The notes below the pieces were generated by a model that was not told the origin of the DNA, made no database searches, and was given only the letters and a program-made list of their open reading frames with translations. From positions 1 through 64,000 of the forward strand of contig JASBTD010000056.1 in assembly GCA_030148605.1 (NCBI GenBank): a DNA stretch of 64,000 nucleotides, written 5' to 3'. Made by a program: the position numbers and the translations under genes. This document shows, in pieces, positions 63,851 to 64,000 of this stretch. Origin of the DNA: Erythrobacter sp. (GTDB lineage Bacteria; Pseudomonadota; Alphaproteobacteria; Sphingomonadales; Sphingomonadaceae). The first letter of the stretch is position 1; each line of letters begins with the position of its first letter.

Positions 63851-63884
63851 AAGGGCGCTGGAGGGGAACCTCCGGCGCCTTTTC
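63851..63884 (+). terminator. Intrinsic terminator after the protease gene
   Basis: A stem with one mismatch (AAGGGCGC-GGAGG with CCTCC-GGCGCC, about 63851-63880) is followed by TTTT and lies 25 bp after the stop codon. Confidence 0.75.
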
Positions 63885-63894
63885 TCTATGACGC

Positions 63895-64000
63895 GTTAAT
63901 CGACCCGATCGCGTTCACGCCGCTCACGCGCGGCATCGCTAGGGCGGATCGTACGCGGCATGGGCGGCTCTGGCGGCATGTTCTGCCCGGTCGCGCGCTC
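63895..64000 (-). CDS. Partial gene at window edge (Arg/Pro-rich C terminus)
   Basis: The minus-strand frame entering from the right edge stays open and ends with TAA at 63895-63897. It encodes about 34 C-terminal residues (NMPPEPPMPRTIRPSDAARERRERDRVD), rich in Pro, Arg and Asp. Convergent with the protease gene across a terminator. The identity cannot be told. Confidence 0.4.

Noticed and set aside
1-64000. CRISPR array
   Set aside because: No run of regularly spaced direct repeats and no cas gene is present.

Overview
The window is GC-rich and reads as the chromosome of an alphaproteobacterium of the order Sphingomonadales, most likely an Erythrobacter-like genus. The basis is the set of TonB-dependent receptors with N-terminal TonB boxes, NDUFA12, DUF1674 (SDHAF4-like), DUF2155 and DUF192 genes, and the overall codon use. 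No species can be named from the sequence alone.

Layout. 1-7.4 kb: end of an acyl-CoA dehydrogenase gene, two damaged TonB receptor genes, a Baeyer-Villiger-type flavin monooxygenase and a CinA N-domain protein. 7.5-18.3 kb: the translation/transcription block tRNA-Trp, secE, nusG, rplK, rplA, pulled apart by other genes: an alanine/glycine symporter between tRNA-Trp and secE, and a 6.8-kb interval with a TonB receptor, a PD40 propeller protein, an AraC regulator and an unknown membrane-anchored protein between nusG and rplK. 18.4-34.7 kb: housekeeping and envelope genes (aat, DUF2155, NDUFA12, DUF192, recX, fatty acyl-AMP ligase, DUF389, a TelA/XpaC/PHA-system operon, manC, TonB, TonB receptor, 2OG-Fe oxygenase, NupC, YhhQ).

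34.7-48.2 kb is a 13.5-kb genomic island in the 3' half of a tRNA-Lys gene. It has 53-bp att repeats, paired TGTCCGGT sites near each end, a tyrosine integrase, an AlpA/excisionase-like protein, a primase-polymerase and an SF3 helicase, so its left half resembles a phage-satellite replication module. Its AT-richer right half holds two regulators with receiver-like domains, a PilZ-like membrane protein, IS3 and IS5 remnants, a broken UvrD-like helicase and, next to the tRNA, an AbiJ-like/restriction-endonuclease fold gene interrupted by one amber codon inside its nuclease motif.

48.2-64 kb returns to core genes: folK-aguB, a secreted methyltransferase, msrA, a VOC protein, an RsmB-type rRNA methyltransferase, a DUF1674 gene, a cytochrome P450, the mrp/molybdenum-hydroxylase/hemH operon, hflK-hflC and a Do-type protease.

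The most useful observations are the island with its compensatory tRNA T-stem change, the amber-interrupted defence-like gene, a near-identical TTACTTAC-N6-GTAAGTAA operator in front of both the flavin monooxygenase and the P450 50 kb apart, and the dispersed breakage of otherwise conserved gene clusters.
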